A stretch of DNA of 64,000 nt from Pogonophryne albipinna. Taxonomy: Eukaryota > Chordata > Actinopteri > Perciformes > Artedidraconidae. The translations under genes and the position numbers were made by a program. Positions 12,390 through 23,795 of the stretch are shown one piece after another (within the stretch, counting starts at the first letter, position 1; each line of letters begins with the position of its first letter). The notes beneath the pieces are model-generated. The model was given only the letters and a program-made list of their open reading frames with translations. It made no database searches and was not told the origin of the DNA. The stretch covers positions 17,832,195 through 17,896,194 of the forward strand of contig CM053256.1 in NCBI GenBank assembly GCA_028583405.1. The letters are read 5' to 3'.

Positions 12390-13198
12390 GAAGTGGTGGG
12401 GCTCAAGTCAGTATTTGCAATGTAATTACATACACGCTCCCCTTGACAGTGAAACGCCACGCGTGAGGGTTAGATTATTTCCCTGTCTCAATCCAAATTG
12501 AACTGTATGAAATAAAAAGGCACCTTCGTCTTGTAGTAAATAAAAAGGGCGACCTGGAGCCAATCCTGCAATTTCCCCACAAGTGAAAGAGTTGACATGC
12601 TGAAAACCCAACCCCTGCAGGGGGCTCTGGGGGGATTCTCCCCCAGGAGATTTTTTGAAATACTAACATAAAATACACATTCTGGTACTCTCTTGAGAAG
12701 AAAATAAATACATCTATTACTACACGACATATTTTAAAAAATGAATGTCATTTTAGTTTTGTGTTACTTTGTTCTGAAAGCTGAACCTGCTGCTCCTCAC
12801 AGAGAGAAGAGGGAAGAGGCTGTGTGAATTACTTTACGTGGGTAAGGGTGGATAGCCCCCATTGTTCTGTGTGTCAAAATGAAAGACAGCCCACACACCT
12901 ATCAATCATCAAACCGTGGGGTCTTATTTCATTACGTGTTGATTTCTATCAACACGTAATGTTGTATCGATGTATATAGAGATGTACGACAGCAAAAGTA
13001 TTCTCCCTCAGGACTTCCTGCAACAACACCACGCCGTTATCTTGATTCTGATTGGCCAGAAGACATTATCAAAGATGTTCTATTGAGAAGACGATCACTA
13101 CGTGACAAAAGTTTTCAAAACCGTTTCTAGTCTTCGGTATTTCCAGACAAGTGGCTACTGAAATCAATCTTAGTAACCGCTGTCTGTGCAATTTACTC
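12390..13198 (-). repeat. dispersed repeat X, copy 2 (inverted relative to copy 1)
   Basis: Reverse complement of 8440-9260 over nearly its whole length, with scattered substitutions. Its right edge abuts a truncated BEL 5' LTR at 13199, where about 130 bp of LTR seen in the 3' copy are absent. Repeat X therefore either inserted into the LTR with loss of sequence or took part in a rearrangement. Confidence 0.75.
12930..12961. repeat. 14-bp perfect hairpin in repeat X copy 2
   Basis: CATTACGTGTTGAT, loop TTCT, then the exact complement. Conserved in copy 1 at 8700-8723. Confidence 0.9.
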
Positions 13199-13727
13199 CA
13201 TGCAACACACCTGGGAACACACTCTCGAGCAGAGGACAAACAGTTCGCTGTGAGAAAGGAGAAGAGACTCAAAGATTCGACCAAGACGCTCCTGGTGAAT
13301 ATTTGTAAATGTATTAATCTGTTTGAACCATGTTTGATTAGATGTATTATTATTTCTAGTCCTGAGGAAAGAAGCTAAAATATAAGATGCTGAAATATAA
13401 TTTACTTTGTTGAAATGCATTTATTTTTGATTAAATGTTAAATTTAATTGTAAATTAAGAAATGAAAGTGCTTGTTAAAAGATGGCATGTTTTTTGTTAA
13501 ATGTTTATTTACCTAAAGTGAATGAAAGTAATGTTTTGTGTTAAAGGTTTTCAACCTGAATGAGCATCAAGAGGCCAACAAGAGGCTAAATGAAGCAATA
13601 AGGAATCTACCACACTCAAAGAGAAAAAATATTCAAATTCGAGTTGTCCCATGTGCCTTCTGGAGTGAATCAGCCATTTTCGAGTTTAGGCAGGAGTCAA
13701 TCAAACCAACCAAATCACAACTTGACA
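13199..13727 (+). repeat. 5' LTR of BEL, 5'-truncated
   Basis: Matches 28759-29276 from GCAACACACCTGGGAACAC to the end CACAACTTGACA, with many substitutions. The first part of the LTR (28626-28758 in the other copy) is missing and is replaced by repeat X. Confidence 0.85.
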
Positions 13728-13878
13728 GTTGAAAACCATTGCCAAGCAATAAGGACTAAAGGACCAAGAGCCTGGAAAAGTCGGAATAAACCAAACTGTC
13801 TGCAGTAACCACACACCTCAACAAAATGGCGGAGGAAGCCTATGGGAAAGTGTCAAGCAGCTCAAGCAGGAGAGGACA

Positions 13879-15060
13879 ATGGCTAAAGGTGCATTCACAA
13901 AAGTAGCTAACTTTCTTAGCAGAGGAGCAGGAAGCAAGACTGAAACTGAGCTTCGGGTGGAATTCAAAAAGCTCACTATGATGGGAAGAAATGTCAGTGC
14001 AGCAAATGATGACTTTCGGAGTGGCCTACTCGCAGACATAGAAGCCAGCACTGCTGAAGAGGTGGAAGAAGCGCTTAGCGAGCAACAGGAGGCTGACATG
14101 GAAAAAACTATCGATGAATGTGAAATCAGAATGAATGAAGTGAGAAGAATTGTTCAAACAAACCTGTGGTCTCGTTATGGGCAAAAGGAGCTGGAAACCT
14201 CAATCCAGGAAGCAGAAACGGCTTGTGATAATGCTGCTGAAACATCTGTATCTGCACTCAATCGGGATGGTTATGAGATGCAGTTGGTTTTCAAGGAGAA
14301 GCTGGTCAAGGAAGCTAGTAAAAAGCCTAGCATCTTGGGAACTGTGGATTCCAGAGACTGAAAAAGCTAATCTAGAAGGCAGAGTCAAAGACTTAAAGTC
14401 AATGAATAACAAGCTTGAAGCAAGGAGAGCAGAGTTTGTGTTTGCACAAAGAAATTCAGAAGAAGAAAAGAGTGCATATCTGCTGACTTTAACGGCTGCT
14501 TCATCAACCCCACATGCAGCAAACACCACGCCCTTGGTGAGAATTAAACCAATTAGTCTGCCAAATTTCATGGCTGTAAAAGAGATTTCCACAGATGGAG
14601 GAGAGACTGGGAGAGCCTGCAAAGACAGGGAGAACCAACAGGCTCGAGTGAAGTCAAAAAGATTCAGCTTTTGGACAGCATGGATGAGAGAATCTCAAGA
14701 AACCTCAGACTTTCAACATACAATACAGCAGAGTCCATCTTTAGAGTGCTTGAAAATAGATATGGGAATAAGTCTAAAATTGCAAGAGAAATAATTGAAG
14801 ATCTTGAGAAAATTCCTGTTTTTAAGAGCAGATCAACCAAGAAGAGTCATCGACTTAATCCAAACTGTGGAGAAAGCACTGGCAGACCTGACAGAGCTTG
14901 GAAGGACAGATGCCATCAAGAACCCACTGGTCACTAGGTCCATAGAGAGCTCCAACCGGATCCTGTGAAGAAGGATTGGCTTGTCTTCATGGTAAATCCC
15001 AGCAATAGAGTCACCCCCGAGAACCATTTTGACAGTCTCCTCGAGTTTCTGAAGACACAA
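13879..15060 (+). pseudogene. gag: BEL/Pao gag region, frameshifted
   Basis: The first frame starts MAKGAFTKVANFLSR and runs 160 codons with an acidic, coiled-coil-like composition to 14361. Gag sequence then continues in other frames: about 14340-14560 (EARRAEFVFAQRNSEEEKSAYLL), and about 14665-14830 (LDSMDERISRNLRLSTYN, LENRYGNKSKIAREI). The last part, around 15000, holds VNPSNRVTPENHFDSLLEFL. Gag proteins of this family form the particle that packages the element RNA. At least three frame changes make it non-functional. A short upstream ATG at 13824 lies in another frame. Confidence 0.75.
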
Positions 15061-15876
15061 GAAGAGATCTTGGAAAAACTGGAGCAGCTTGGAGTAACTG
15101 AAAAGTCAGAGAAACCGGAAAGGAAGTTTGAAAGAAAATATTCCTCAACACGTTCCACCAGGAGTGACGGACGTTGTATTGTCTGTGGAGAAGAAAGGCA
15201 TGAAGAGAAACTATTCTTTTGCAAGCAGTTCAAGAGCCTAAATCTGGTCGAAAAGTTAGATGCTGTGAAGAGGTTGGGAGCTTGTAAGAGGTGTTTGAGA
15301 TGTCATGAGGAAGGACATGAGTGTGTAAGCACCTACCTTTGCAGGAAAATAGAATGCAAGAAGGGGAGCTCTTCAGACCACCACTTTTTCCTCTGTCCTA
15401 AAGGAGAGTACAGAGAATGTGAGCTGGACAAAGGTGGGAAAGACTTGAAGAAAAGACCCAAACTCACAGAAGAGCAAGTGAAATGTATTGCTGAACTCTC
15501 TCCCGAAATGGCAGAAAAATGCAAGAACGCCTTTTCCAATATGACTGCAATAACAAACTGCAATGAAAAGGACCGGTCTGTGCTGATGGAAGGAAATAGA
15601 CATGACGAGATGCCAGTTATCATGATGCTGCTGGAAGTTACTGCAAATTCAGGTCAGAAAGTTGAAACCCTGATAGATTTAGCATCAGACACCAACTACA
15701 TAACCCACAGAGCCGCCAACCGGTTAAACCTGGAAAGTGAAAAAATCACATTGGTCGTCCATGGAGTTGGAGGAATGACAATGAGGGTGAACAGCAGAAG
15801 ATATTTCCACAGAGTTAGTCAAGACACCCAGAGGTACAGAAAAAGCGCACCAACTTGTTTGTTATGGCCTCAATGA
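15061..15876 (+). pseudogene. BEL/Pao zinc-knuckle and aspartic protease region
   Basis: A Cys-rich block at about 15172-15400 (CIVCGEERH, then CKRCLRCHEEGHEC) is the knuckle region between gag and pol. A Pao-type protease follows, with TLIDLASDTNYITH at about 15664-15706. The usual D-[ST]-G is D-L-A here. I believe related fish copies also show this, so I do not call it a mutation. The frame is lost after VHGVGGM near 15780 and stops at 15876. Confidence 0.75.
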
Positions 15877-16016
15877 AATAGCCAACGTGCAAAGAGTCAT
15901 CGAACCTGAACAGCTGAAGAAGTTCTTTCCAGAAGTCAAACTTGAGGATTTAAAAAGACCAGAAAAACATTGAGCTACTTATCAGCCACCGAGAAGGTAG
16001 ACTGGTCCCACAGGGG

Positions 16017-17032
16017 GTGAAGATTGTCGGAGACCTCGTTTTGTGGGACAGCCCACTGGGTAAAACTGTGGCTGGAGCTCACCCTGATCTCTTTGAGGAA
16101 GTGGAGATGACAACACATAAGTCTGAAACACACTTCGCTTGCTCCATGCGTATGGCCGCAGTGAAATACGAGGAAATCATCGGAGCCGAAGAGATTCAGG
16201 CTGAAACAAAAAGCACAGCTGTTGACAGAGAGTTTCTGGATTGGTGGAAGTGGGACTGTATTGGAGCAGCCTGTGAACCAAAATGTGGAGGATGTCGATG
16301 TGGTTGCATTGTCAGCCTGGAGGAAAGGAAATGAAAAAAGAGCTGGAAATCATAAAACAAAGCCTTACCTATGTTACAGCTGATGCCCACAGTAGTGCTC
16401 CACACTGGGATACAAAGTACCCTTGGATCGAGGACCCAATCTCTCTTCCCAACAACAGGACTGCAGTGGAAGCAACTTTTCTGAGGACAGAAAAACAACT
16501 CAAGAGGGAGCCAGATTGGCAAGCTGCCTACAAGGCACAGGTACATGAAATGGTGGAAAGAGGAGCAGCAAAGAAACTCACTAAAGAGATAAAGGACAGC
16601 TGCTATGTGAGCCACTTGGTGGCACCAAATCCTCACTCTGTGACAACACCGGTACGCCTTGTGTGGAACAGCAGCCAAAAGTTCAAAGGGTTCAGTATGA
16701 ACGATATTCTACTGAAGGGGCCCGATGTATTGAATCCAATCCGAGGAGTTTTACTCCGATTCAGAAAAGGAGTGCATGCAGCTTTAGGAGACATCAGGAA
16801 GATGTATAATTCCGTGTGGCTGGAAGACCTGGAAATGCATCTTCACAGATTCTTATGGAGAGACACTCAGGACGAAGAAATAAGTGAATACGCAATAACA
16901 AGAGTCAACATTGGTGATCGACCTGCAGGATGCATAGCACAGCTGGCTATGCGAGAAACATCAAGGCTACGATCGAGGTTGTTTACACACCTCGAAGAGG
17001 AAAGAAGAGTCCTGGAGGAAGATTGCTACATT
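16017..17032 (+). pseudogene. pol: BEL/Pao reverse transcriptase, N-terminal part
   Basis: Protein similarity continues in two frames: 16017-16334 (VGDLVLWDSPLG) and 16330-17030. The second contains YVSHLVAPNPHSVTTPVRLV, the motif GDIRKMYN at about 16787-16810, and RPAGCIAQLAMRET at about 16919-16960. Sequence homologous to the RT palm ends at EEDCY (about 17030), immediately before the catalytic YVDD would be expected. There a LINE has inserted, and RT resumes after it at about 17634. Confidence 0.85.
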
Positions 17033-17633
17033 GCCTTGACTATTGCAACTCACTCCTCTACAGCATCAGCACTACATCCCTCAATAGACTCCAGCGTGTC
17101 CAGAACGCAGCCGCCAGACTCCTCACCCACACCAAATCATGGCATCACATCACCCCGGTCCTCAAAGAACTCCACTGGCTCCCCGTTTCACACCGCATCC
17201 ACTACAAACTCCTGGTCCTCACTTTCAAAGCCCTCCACCATCTGCCCCCCCCCCCCCCCCTACCTCACTGACCTCCTCATCCTCTACCAACCACCCCGGT
17301 CCCTCAGATCCACCTCAGCCGGTTTGCTTTCCATCCCCAAGGCCAAACTCCGGAGCTTCTGTGGCAGCCCTGAAGCTCTGGAACCCCCTCCCCCAATATC
17401 TCTGTGAGTCTGAGTCCCTCACCCTGTTCCAGTCCCGCCTCAAAACCCACCTCTTCAACTCTGTATCCATAAGCCCCCCCCCCCTCTCAACCAACTTCCT
17501 CCTGACTGCTTTTCTGTTTTGTTTATTTGTTTCTTTTTGGCTTTGTTTTTGTTTTGTTGGTCTACCCTCTCCCTCCCAAATGTAAAGCGTCTTTGGGTTC
17601 AAGAAAAGCGCTATAGAAATAAAATGTATTATG
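17033..17633 (+). mobile_element. L2-like LINE 3' fragment inserted in the BEL RT
   Basis: Encodes the C-terminal tail of an L2-type protein in shifting frames (LDYCNSLLYSISTTSLNRLQ, then NAAARLLTHTKSWHHITPVL, then LWNPLPQYL and RLKTHLFN). It ends with the 3' motif AAAAGCGCTATAGAAATAAA. C-runs at 17249-17261 and 17475-17485 add to the frame breaks. It sits exactly at the YVDD codons of the host BEL. No clear target-site duplication can be seen. Confidence 0.85.
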
Positions 17634-19431
17634 ACATCCTGACATCACACAATGACCAAAAAAGGTTAGAAGAGTGCACTAATGGGGTTGAGGAAATCCT
17701 GAAAGCTTGAGGATTCTTTCTTAAACCTTGGGTCCACTCAGGGCAAAGTGGGAGGCAGGTGCAGGAGAACCCCAACCAAGTGACATCTGCAGGAGAAGAC
17801 AGAGGATTGATACTTCTAAATCAAATGAAGGAAGAGGACAATAAGGCCCTGGGGGTTGGCTACCTCGTGGAGGAGGACAAACTATATGTGCTTACCTCCA
17901 TTAACTTCTCAAGGAAAAAGAGGAAAATGAGAGTAGGCCAAAACCTCCTTGAAGAAGAGGTAAGAGGAAAGACTCCTGACCCTTTAACCAGAAGAGAGCT
18001 ATTAAGTCAGGTAGCAGGCCTCTATGATCCCATCGGTCTTGTCACACCATTGAAACAGAAGGGAGCCATACTCGTCAAAAGCGTTCCAGGAGGCAGGAAG
18101 CGGAAAATCCAGCCGGGAAACTTGGGATAATCCACTGTCAGCAGACCTAAGGGAGGAAGCAATACAAGTATTTGAAGAGTATGTGCAACTGAGTCAAATC
18201 ACCTTCGACAGAAGCTTGACGCCACCCAGCTGGATCGGTAAACCTTTGGGAATAACATTCTCCGATGGAAGTGACAAAAGCTTTGGAGCTGTGGTGTATC
18301 TCAGGTGGGAGACGGATGAAGGTATCCAAATCAGACTGGTTGAATCCAAGGCAAAACTCACACCACTGAACCAAAAAGGTGACCCTGTGAAGGCAGAGAT
18401 CTGTGGTGCCGTTTTTGCAGCTCGTCTAAGAAGGCATATTGAAAATCACGGTCGAACGGAAATAGAACAATGGTTCCACCTCCTGGACAGTCAAACTGTG
18501 TTGGGAGCAATCCAGCATGACAGTTATAGACATTCTTTGCCAACAGAGTAGGTGAAATCCAAAAGTCTGGATCTGTTGAGGATTGGTGGTGGATTCCAGG
18601 TGACCTAAACATTTCTGACATCATAACAAGAGGAGCGACCCCTGCTGATCTCAAGGAGGAATCTGAGTGGCAGAAAGGACCTTCCTTTCTGAAAATGCCA
18701 GTGGAGGAGTGGCCAAAGAAGCCAGCCAAGGAGGTTGTGGCAAATGCAAAAGAGGGCATCAATAAAATCCAAAGGAAAACATTCACAGCAGCACTCACCA
18801 GAGCTCAGGCAAAGATGAAGCATCCTAATGGTAAAGAACCTGTAACCCTTATAAAACCCGCTGAGGGTGAGAAAGAGACTCGAACCCGAAGAATACCAGC
18901 TGGCTCAGTTATAGGGCAACTGATTGATGTGAGGAAATTCAGCAGCTTGGATAAAGTGGTCCGAGTTGTTGCCTGGGTGCTGAGAGCTGCTAAGGAGTGG
19001 AAGAGGAGGACGATGAACCCAACTCCCCACAGGTCAAAGTGGGAGGTAATGCCTTCAAAAGAAGAGAGAGAGTTGAGAACTAAGAAAACTGTGCTCTCTG
19101 TTGGAGAATGTGAAGATGCACTCAGACATCTTTTCCTTTCAGCCCAGGGAGGAGTAACATTTAAAGACATTACTGTCAGCAGGTTGGTTGTGTATAAGGA
19201 GGAAGAGTCGGGACTCTTAGTATGTGGAGGAAGGATCCAATACTTCAATGAGGACAAAGTTGTAGTACCAATCCTACCTTATGAGGCATGGATATCCACA
19301 CTTCTTGCTCAAAAGGCCCACAGAGCAAACCACGAGGAAATGGCAGGAACACTCCTACAGATGAGAAAGAAAGCCTGGGTTGTCAAAGGCAGAAGATTGG
19401 CTAAAAAGGTGGTTGACAGCTGCGTGATATG
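17634..19431 (+). pseudogene. pol: BEL/Pao RT connection, RNase H and integrase zinc region
   Basis: After the LINE the BEL frame resumes with DILTSHNDQKRLEE. The RT thumb/connection follows (RRELLSQVAGLYDPIGLVTPL, about 17990-18050). RNase H comes next (ITFSDGSDKSFGAVVYL at about 18250, then AEICGAVFAARL at about 18394). After a break near 18550 the linker and integrase N-terminal zinc region follow (about 18555-19432): KAHRANHEEMAG supplies the two His and DSCVIC the two Cys. The last Cys codon is where the hAT element entered. Several frame changes separate these blocks. Confidence 0.85.
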
Positions 19432-20395
19432 CAGTGTTGTGCTAGTTACTGAAAACCAGTAACTAGTTACCATTACTAGTTACTTCATTTCAAAAGTAAC
19501 TCAGTTACTTTACTGATTACTTACACCAAAAAGTAATGCGTTACTGTGAAAAGTAACGTTTTAGTTACTTAAAAAAAGGGCTCCCATTAATGCCCTTATA
19601 GCCTTCATTTCAGTACTGTTATTGCATTGGAGAATAATACAATCTGTTGATCAACTTGACATGCATTATATGCAATCTGGATTGCATCGATATTAGCTGG
19701 CTTTCCATTTTTGTATATTCTTTCTCCAGGTAGTTGGAAAAAGTGTTCCGTCCCATATGCTGTGTGCCGCCCGGACATGGTATCATGCTAACTAGCTCCC
19801 TGAAAGCGGGTGACTCCACTGTAGCAATAGCCTGCATGTGTTCTACAACATACCGTGCAATGGCTTTATCGACTTTTCCCTGGCTACCAGTCCCTTGGTT
19901 AAAATCCAGCCGCTGTTGCTTAGGTGGAGGTGGAGTGGCGTCGGCTGAGTCTGGGTCTGTGCCGGTCTTAGTTACTACAGATGTAGCACTCCAGATCAGA
20001 CTCACATGGGTGTGTCCCAGTCAAAAGCCCAGCGGATCCCAGTGGCTGGGGGTGTTGCCAAATTGCTAGAGGGCGTTGCCCAATTTCTCCATTTGTTCAA
20101 TTACAGGATTTAACCATGAGATGGCGCTTCATTCACAAATACACAAAGACAACTGGGTGTTGTAGAACTTAGTCTGTTTGCAATGTTTGCAGCTCTGCAG
20201 TTGTGTTTGTTGAATACTGTAGCATTCAATCACTTATTTGTTACTGTATGGTTTTCACAAGCTACTATAATGAAAAAACATCAATATTTTAGATCAAATA
20301 AAGTATATAGTTTGCTTTATGCAGTATATTTCTTGTAATATTGTTGGGGTGTTTTTACACAGTACAGTAGATTGAAGTAAATCAACTTATACATT

Positions 20396-20500
20396 AAGAT
20401 AAGATAAGATGGACCTTTATTAATCCCGTGGGGAAATTCAGTAGTTCAAACAGCAACAGGGTGAGAGTGAAAAACAGGACAGCACAGATTCACACAGATT
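20396..20500 (+). repeat. retroelement tail-like block
   Basis: AAGATAAGATAAGATGGACC followed by TTTATTAATCCCGTGGGGAA is a widespread fish LINE/SINE end. No associated protein part is seen. Confidence 0.5.
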
Positions 20501-20850
20501 AATAAAATCAAAAATAAGATGAGCGATAAAAATAATAATAATGAGAAACTATGAAATAAGAAATGAATAAAACTAAAATGTAATTATCATATCATATATT
20601 ATAATGTATTGTATTATTAAGTAATATCATACATTAACCCCATTATAGCAGATGCCACATTGAATGGATGAACACATTTATGCATCAATAATTACAACAG
20701 AGTATTTCTAAATACAAGTTGTAAAAATACTTATATGTATTTAATATTAACCCTTTGGAGTCGACCGTCACGCAGGCGTGATCAGATCACATGACCTGTT
20801 CAAGCCGGTGCCGCATAAAAACAACAGTCCGGACAACATTGCCGTGTGTT

Positions 20851-21497
20851 TCTGTCGAAAGTACTGGCTTGAAACAATATCCCAGTCTTTGTTTCATGCA
20901 AAAAGACCCAGTAAACACGGAGATACGATGATATAAAATTAATACATTTCAAAAGTATGAAAAATGGAAGCACATATTTGAATATCTTCGCCGTATTTGA
21001 TCATTTTACGAAACGGAAAATACTGGAAACTTTAGATCCTGCTCAACAGGATGTATATGTGTATTTCTGTCGAAAGTACTGGCTTGAAACTATATGCCAG
21101 TCTTTGTTTCATGCAAAAAGACCCAATAAACACGGACATACAATGATATAAAGTTAAGACAGATATATTTCAGAAGTATGAATAATGGAAGCACATATTT
21201 TAATATCTTCGCCATATTTTATCATTTTACGAAACGGAAAATACTGGAAACTGTAGATCCTGCTCAACAGGATGTATATGTGTATTTCTGTCGAAAGTAC
21301 TGGCTTGAAACTATATGCCAGTCTTTGTTTCATGCAAAAAGACCCAATAAACACGGACATACGATGATATAAAGTTAATACAGATATATTTCAGAAGTAT
21401 GAATAATGGAAGCACATATTTTAATATCTTCACCGTATTTTATCATTTTACGAAACGGAAAATACTGGAAACTGTAGATTCTGCTCAACAGGATGTA
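20851..21497 (+). repeat. three tandem copies of a ~220-bp unit
   Basis: TCTGTCGAAAGTACTGGCTT recurs at 20851, 21066 and 21287 (spacing 215 and 221). The open frames of about 64 codons in the copies are a by-product of the repeat. Confidence 0.95.
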
Positions 21498-21740
21498 TTT
21501 ACCAGGGAGGGGGTGAGGTAATCAGGTAAACGGAGTGATACGAAACGAGACGAAAAGAGACGAAGAGGGACGGCGGGAACCGAAGAGAGACGGCGGGAAA
21601 TGGAGAGAGACGAAGATATACGAAGACAGCCGGCGGGAGACGAAGAGAGACGGCGGGAGACTGTGATTGAAGTAAAGTGACAGACAAACATTGAGAATTT
21701 AGATATAGTTAGATAGATTTAGAGTTTTGAAGATTCAACT

Positions 21741-21833
21741 ATGATGAAGATAACTCTGAACGTGAGTCAAGCTTTAAGCTTGTTTTTTGACATGGAGGAG
21801 GAGGAACCTGTGATGTTGCCCTCTGTGTCGTAG
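21741..21833 (+). pseudogene. possible piggyBac transposase N-terminal scrap
   Basis: Thirty codons starting MMKITLNVSQALSLFF, followed by an acidic MEEEEP run and a stop. Many piggyBac transposases start with a short segment followed by acidic residues, and the position inside a piggyBac element fits, but the match is too short to be sure. Confidence 0.3.
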
Positions 21834-22534
21834 TTGACAGAAACCGCTTTGAAGTGTGGCACAGATAAAGACAGAAAAAACTGATTTTTGTACATAATGT
21901 GTATATATATATATTTGTATTATATTTATAATAACACTTTTGCCTTATCAGAATGAAATCCCATGCTACCTCAATCAAACTTTCACATTATCATAGTGAC
22001 ATCCCATGTATATATTTCCAGCTTTTAAATGGTTTCGTTGTGTATGTTTGTGTTACCTATATGAAAAATAATATCATTTTCAAAATCTGTTTTTACGTTT
22101 TTTTTGTGATTTTGGGTCCAAAATGTTCATATAGTATCTCAAAATGAAAGAAATAACTATCAGGTTATATAGGTGAGGTTGTCCTTAAAAAAAGATACCA
22201 AACATTGACATGCCAAACATTTCTTAATGGGCTTTAGTAAGACAAATCAAAAGTATGTGAAAACGGCCAAATTAGCCCAGGACTCCAAAGGGTTAATAAC
22301 ATAATGATTACTTTCAGATGATAATACTTTTCAGGGTTAGGACCGGTCTGACAGCGCTTAGCTCTCTGCTGCAGAGAAGATCACTGCTCTAAACAAAGTC
22401 AAACATCCTACATCCAAACAGAATAAATATAATTAATTATGATGAATACGTTAAGTCTTGTTCATTGTTTTTCACTTTTATTAAATGTTTGATATTTCCG
22501 GTGGAAATGGTGGACTATCGGACATTCAAAATGC

Positions 22535-22770
22535 AGCATATTTTCACTCTTACACACATATATTCTCCTTTTACATACATACATTTTCACTCTGACACAC
22601 ATATATTCGCCTTTTACATACATACATTTTCACTCTCACACACGTATATATTTACACTCACACATTCATACATTTTGCTCTCATATTATCATATTTCAAT
22701 GCACACATTCATACATTGTCACTCACACATTCATGCATTTTGTTCTCATATTCATACATTTTGCTCTCAT
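22535..22770 (+). repeat. degenerate ACATTTTCACTC minisatellite
   Basis: Imperfect repeats of roughly 20-45 bp built from CATACATTTTCACTC and ACACACATATATTC. The His/Tyr/Phe-rich open frame over it is not a gene. Confidence 0.8.
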
Positions 22771-22832
22771 GCGAAATCTACTAAAACAAAGTATGTCATG
22801 GTAGTGGTCAGCTGTTAAACACAAAAGTGTAT

Positions 22833-22904
22833 CTTAAGGGCTGTAAATATAATAAGCCTGTTGTAAATTTTAGACACAGGCTTATTATATTTACAGCCCT
22901 TAAT
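22833..22904. repeat. perfect 28-bp-stem palindrome
   Basis: Arm 22834-22861 is exactly complementary to 22876-22903, with a 14-base loop. The arm begins TTAAGGGCTGTAAATATAAT. It could fold as a small hairpin RNA or mark a fold-back event; nothing shows that it is transcribed. Confidence 0.95.
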
Positions 22905-23795
22905 AACATTCATTTTCTGGACTCAATGTGTTTCTTGGCCGTTTTCTTTGTTCCAAGCAAACGAGTGCTTTTTGTTTTGAAATCACTTCCGCGAGTTTCG
23001 CGGGCCTCCCCCCTCGCTCCACTGACCATTAGACCATTTAGTAAGGTAAAAAGCAAAAGGGCAAAAACGCCTCTCAGACGCTCTTCCATTTACTTTTAAA
23101 CAAATGGTCCGTAGATACACAGACTCATATAGCCTATGTATGTATACTGTAAGGAGAATGTATGTGCGTGAGAGGACCAGTATGAATTACGGCATAGAAA
23201 TATGCAAACACAAACAGACTGGGGGTTGGGAGATCACAAGGGTGGGGGGGGGGGGGGGGGGGGAGCTGTGGAATGTGACCCTTGGGAGAATTCCTCCACA
23301 CATTCCGATGGCCAATTCGTTTTAAACAAAGAGTTCGCAACACAGGACAGCATAGGCAACATGGGGGGTGGGGGCTGGTGAACGGTCTGGTCAATGTTTG
23401 TAAACACAATCCCCAGGATGTGTCCTAATCAAACCAAAAGAGAAAATGCAGATATCATTCTCTCTCTCGACTCGCTGGTATCTCGAGCTGAGCGCTCATT
23501 GGTGTTCATACTGCTCACAGGCTGGGCTGCTGTGTATATCTAGTGTATTCATACTGTACCCCTCCTCACTGTTTATTCATCATTCAACAATTTACACCTT
23601 CCTTTTTTCCAGTCAAGAGGTTAAAAAAGATTGAGTCCTATGTTTCCAATTGGTTCCCAAATCTGAACATTGACCAGTGGCATAAGACCAGGAGCCGGGT
23701 AAATGAGAGACTGAGGAGCCCCCGAAAAACAGATCCCGAAATAGCTCATCCTGGTTTCCGCAGCAGATAGGCCTACAGTATGGTGTCTGTTATGT

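Larger units (their letters stand above)
20751..22292 (+). mobile_element. non-autonomous piggyBac element
   Basis: Twelve-base inverted termini CCCTTTGGAGTC / GACTCCAAAGGG are flanked by TTAA on both sides (20747-20750, 22293-22296), the piggyBac signature. Length is 1,542 bp. It contains three tandem copies of a roughly 220-bp unit and a purine-rich GAGACG-type repeat (21540-21665), but no full transposase. Confidence 0.9.

Noticed and set aside
15664..15690. Protease motif D-L-A instead of D-S/T-G as an inactivating mutation
   Set aside because: I believe related fish BEL/Pao elements share this residue pattern, so a mutation cannot be claimed without an alignment.
22465..22818. 117-codon His/Phe/Tyr-rich open frame
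   Set aside because: It follows the ACATTTTCACTC minisatellite; composition and periodicity come from the repeat.
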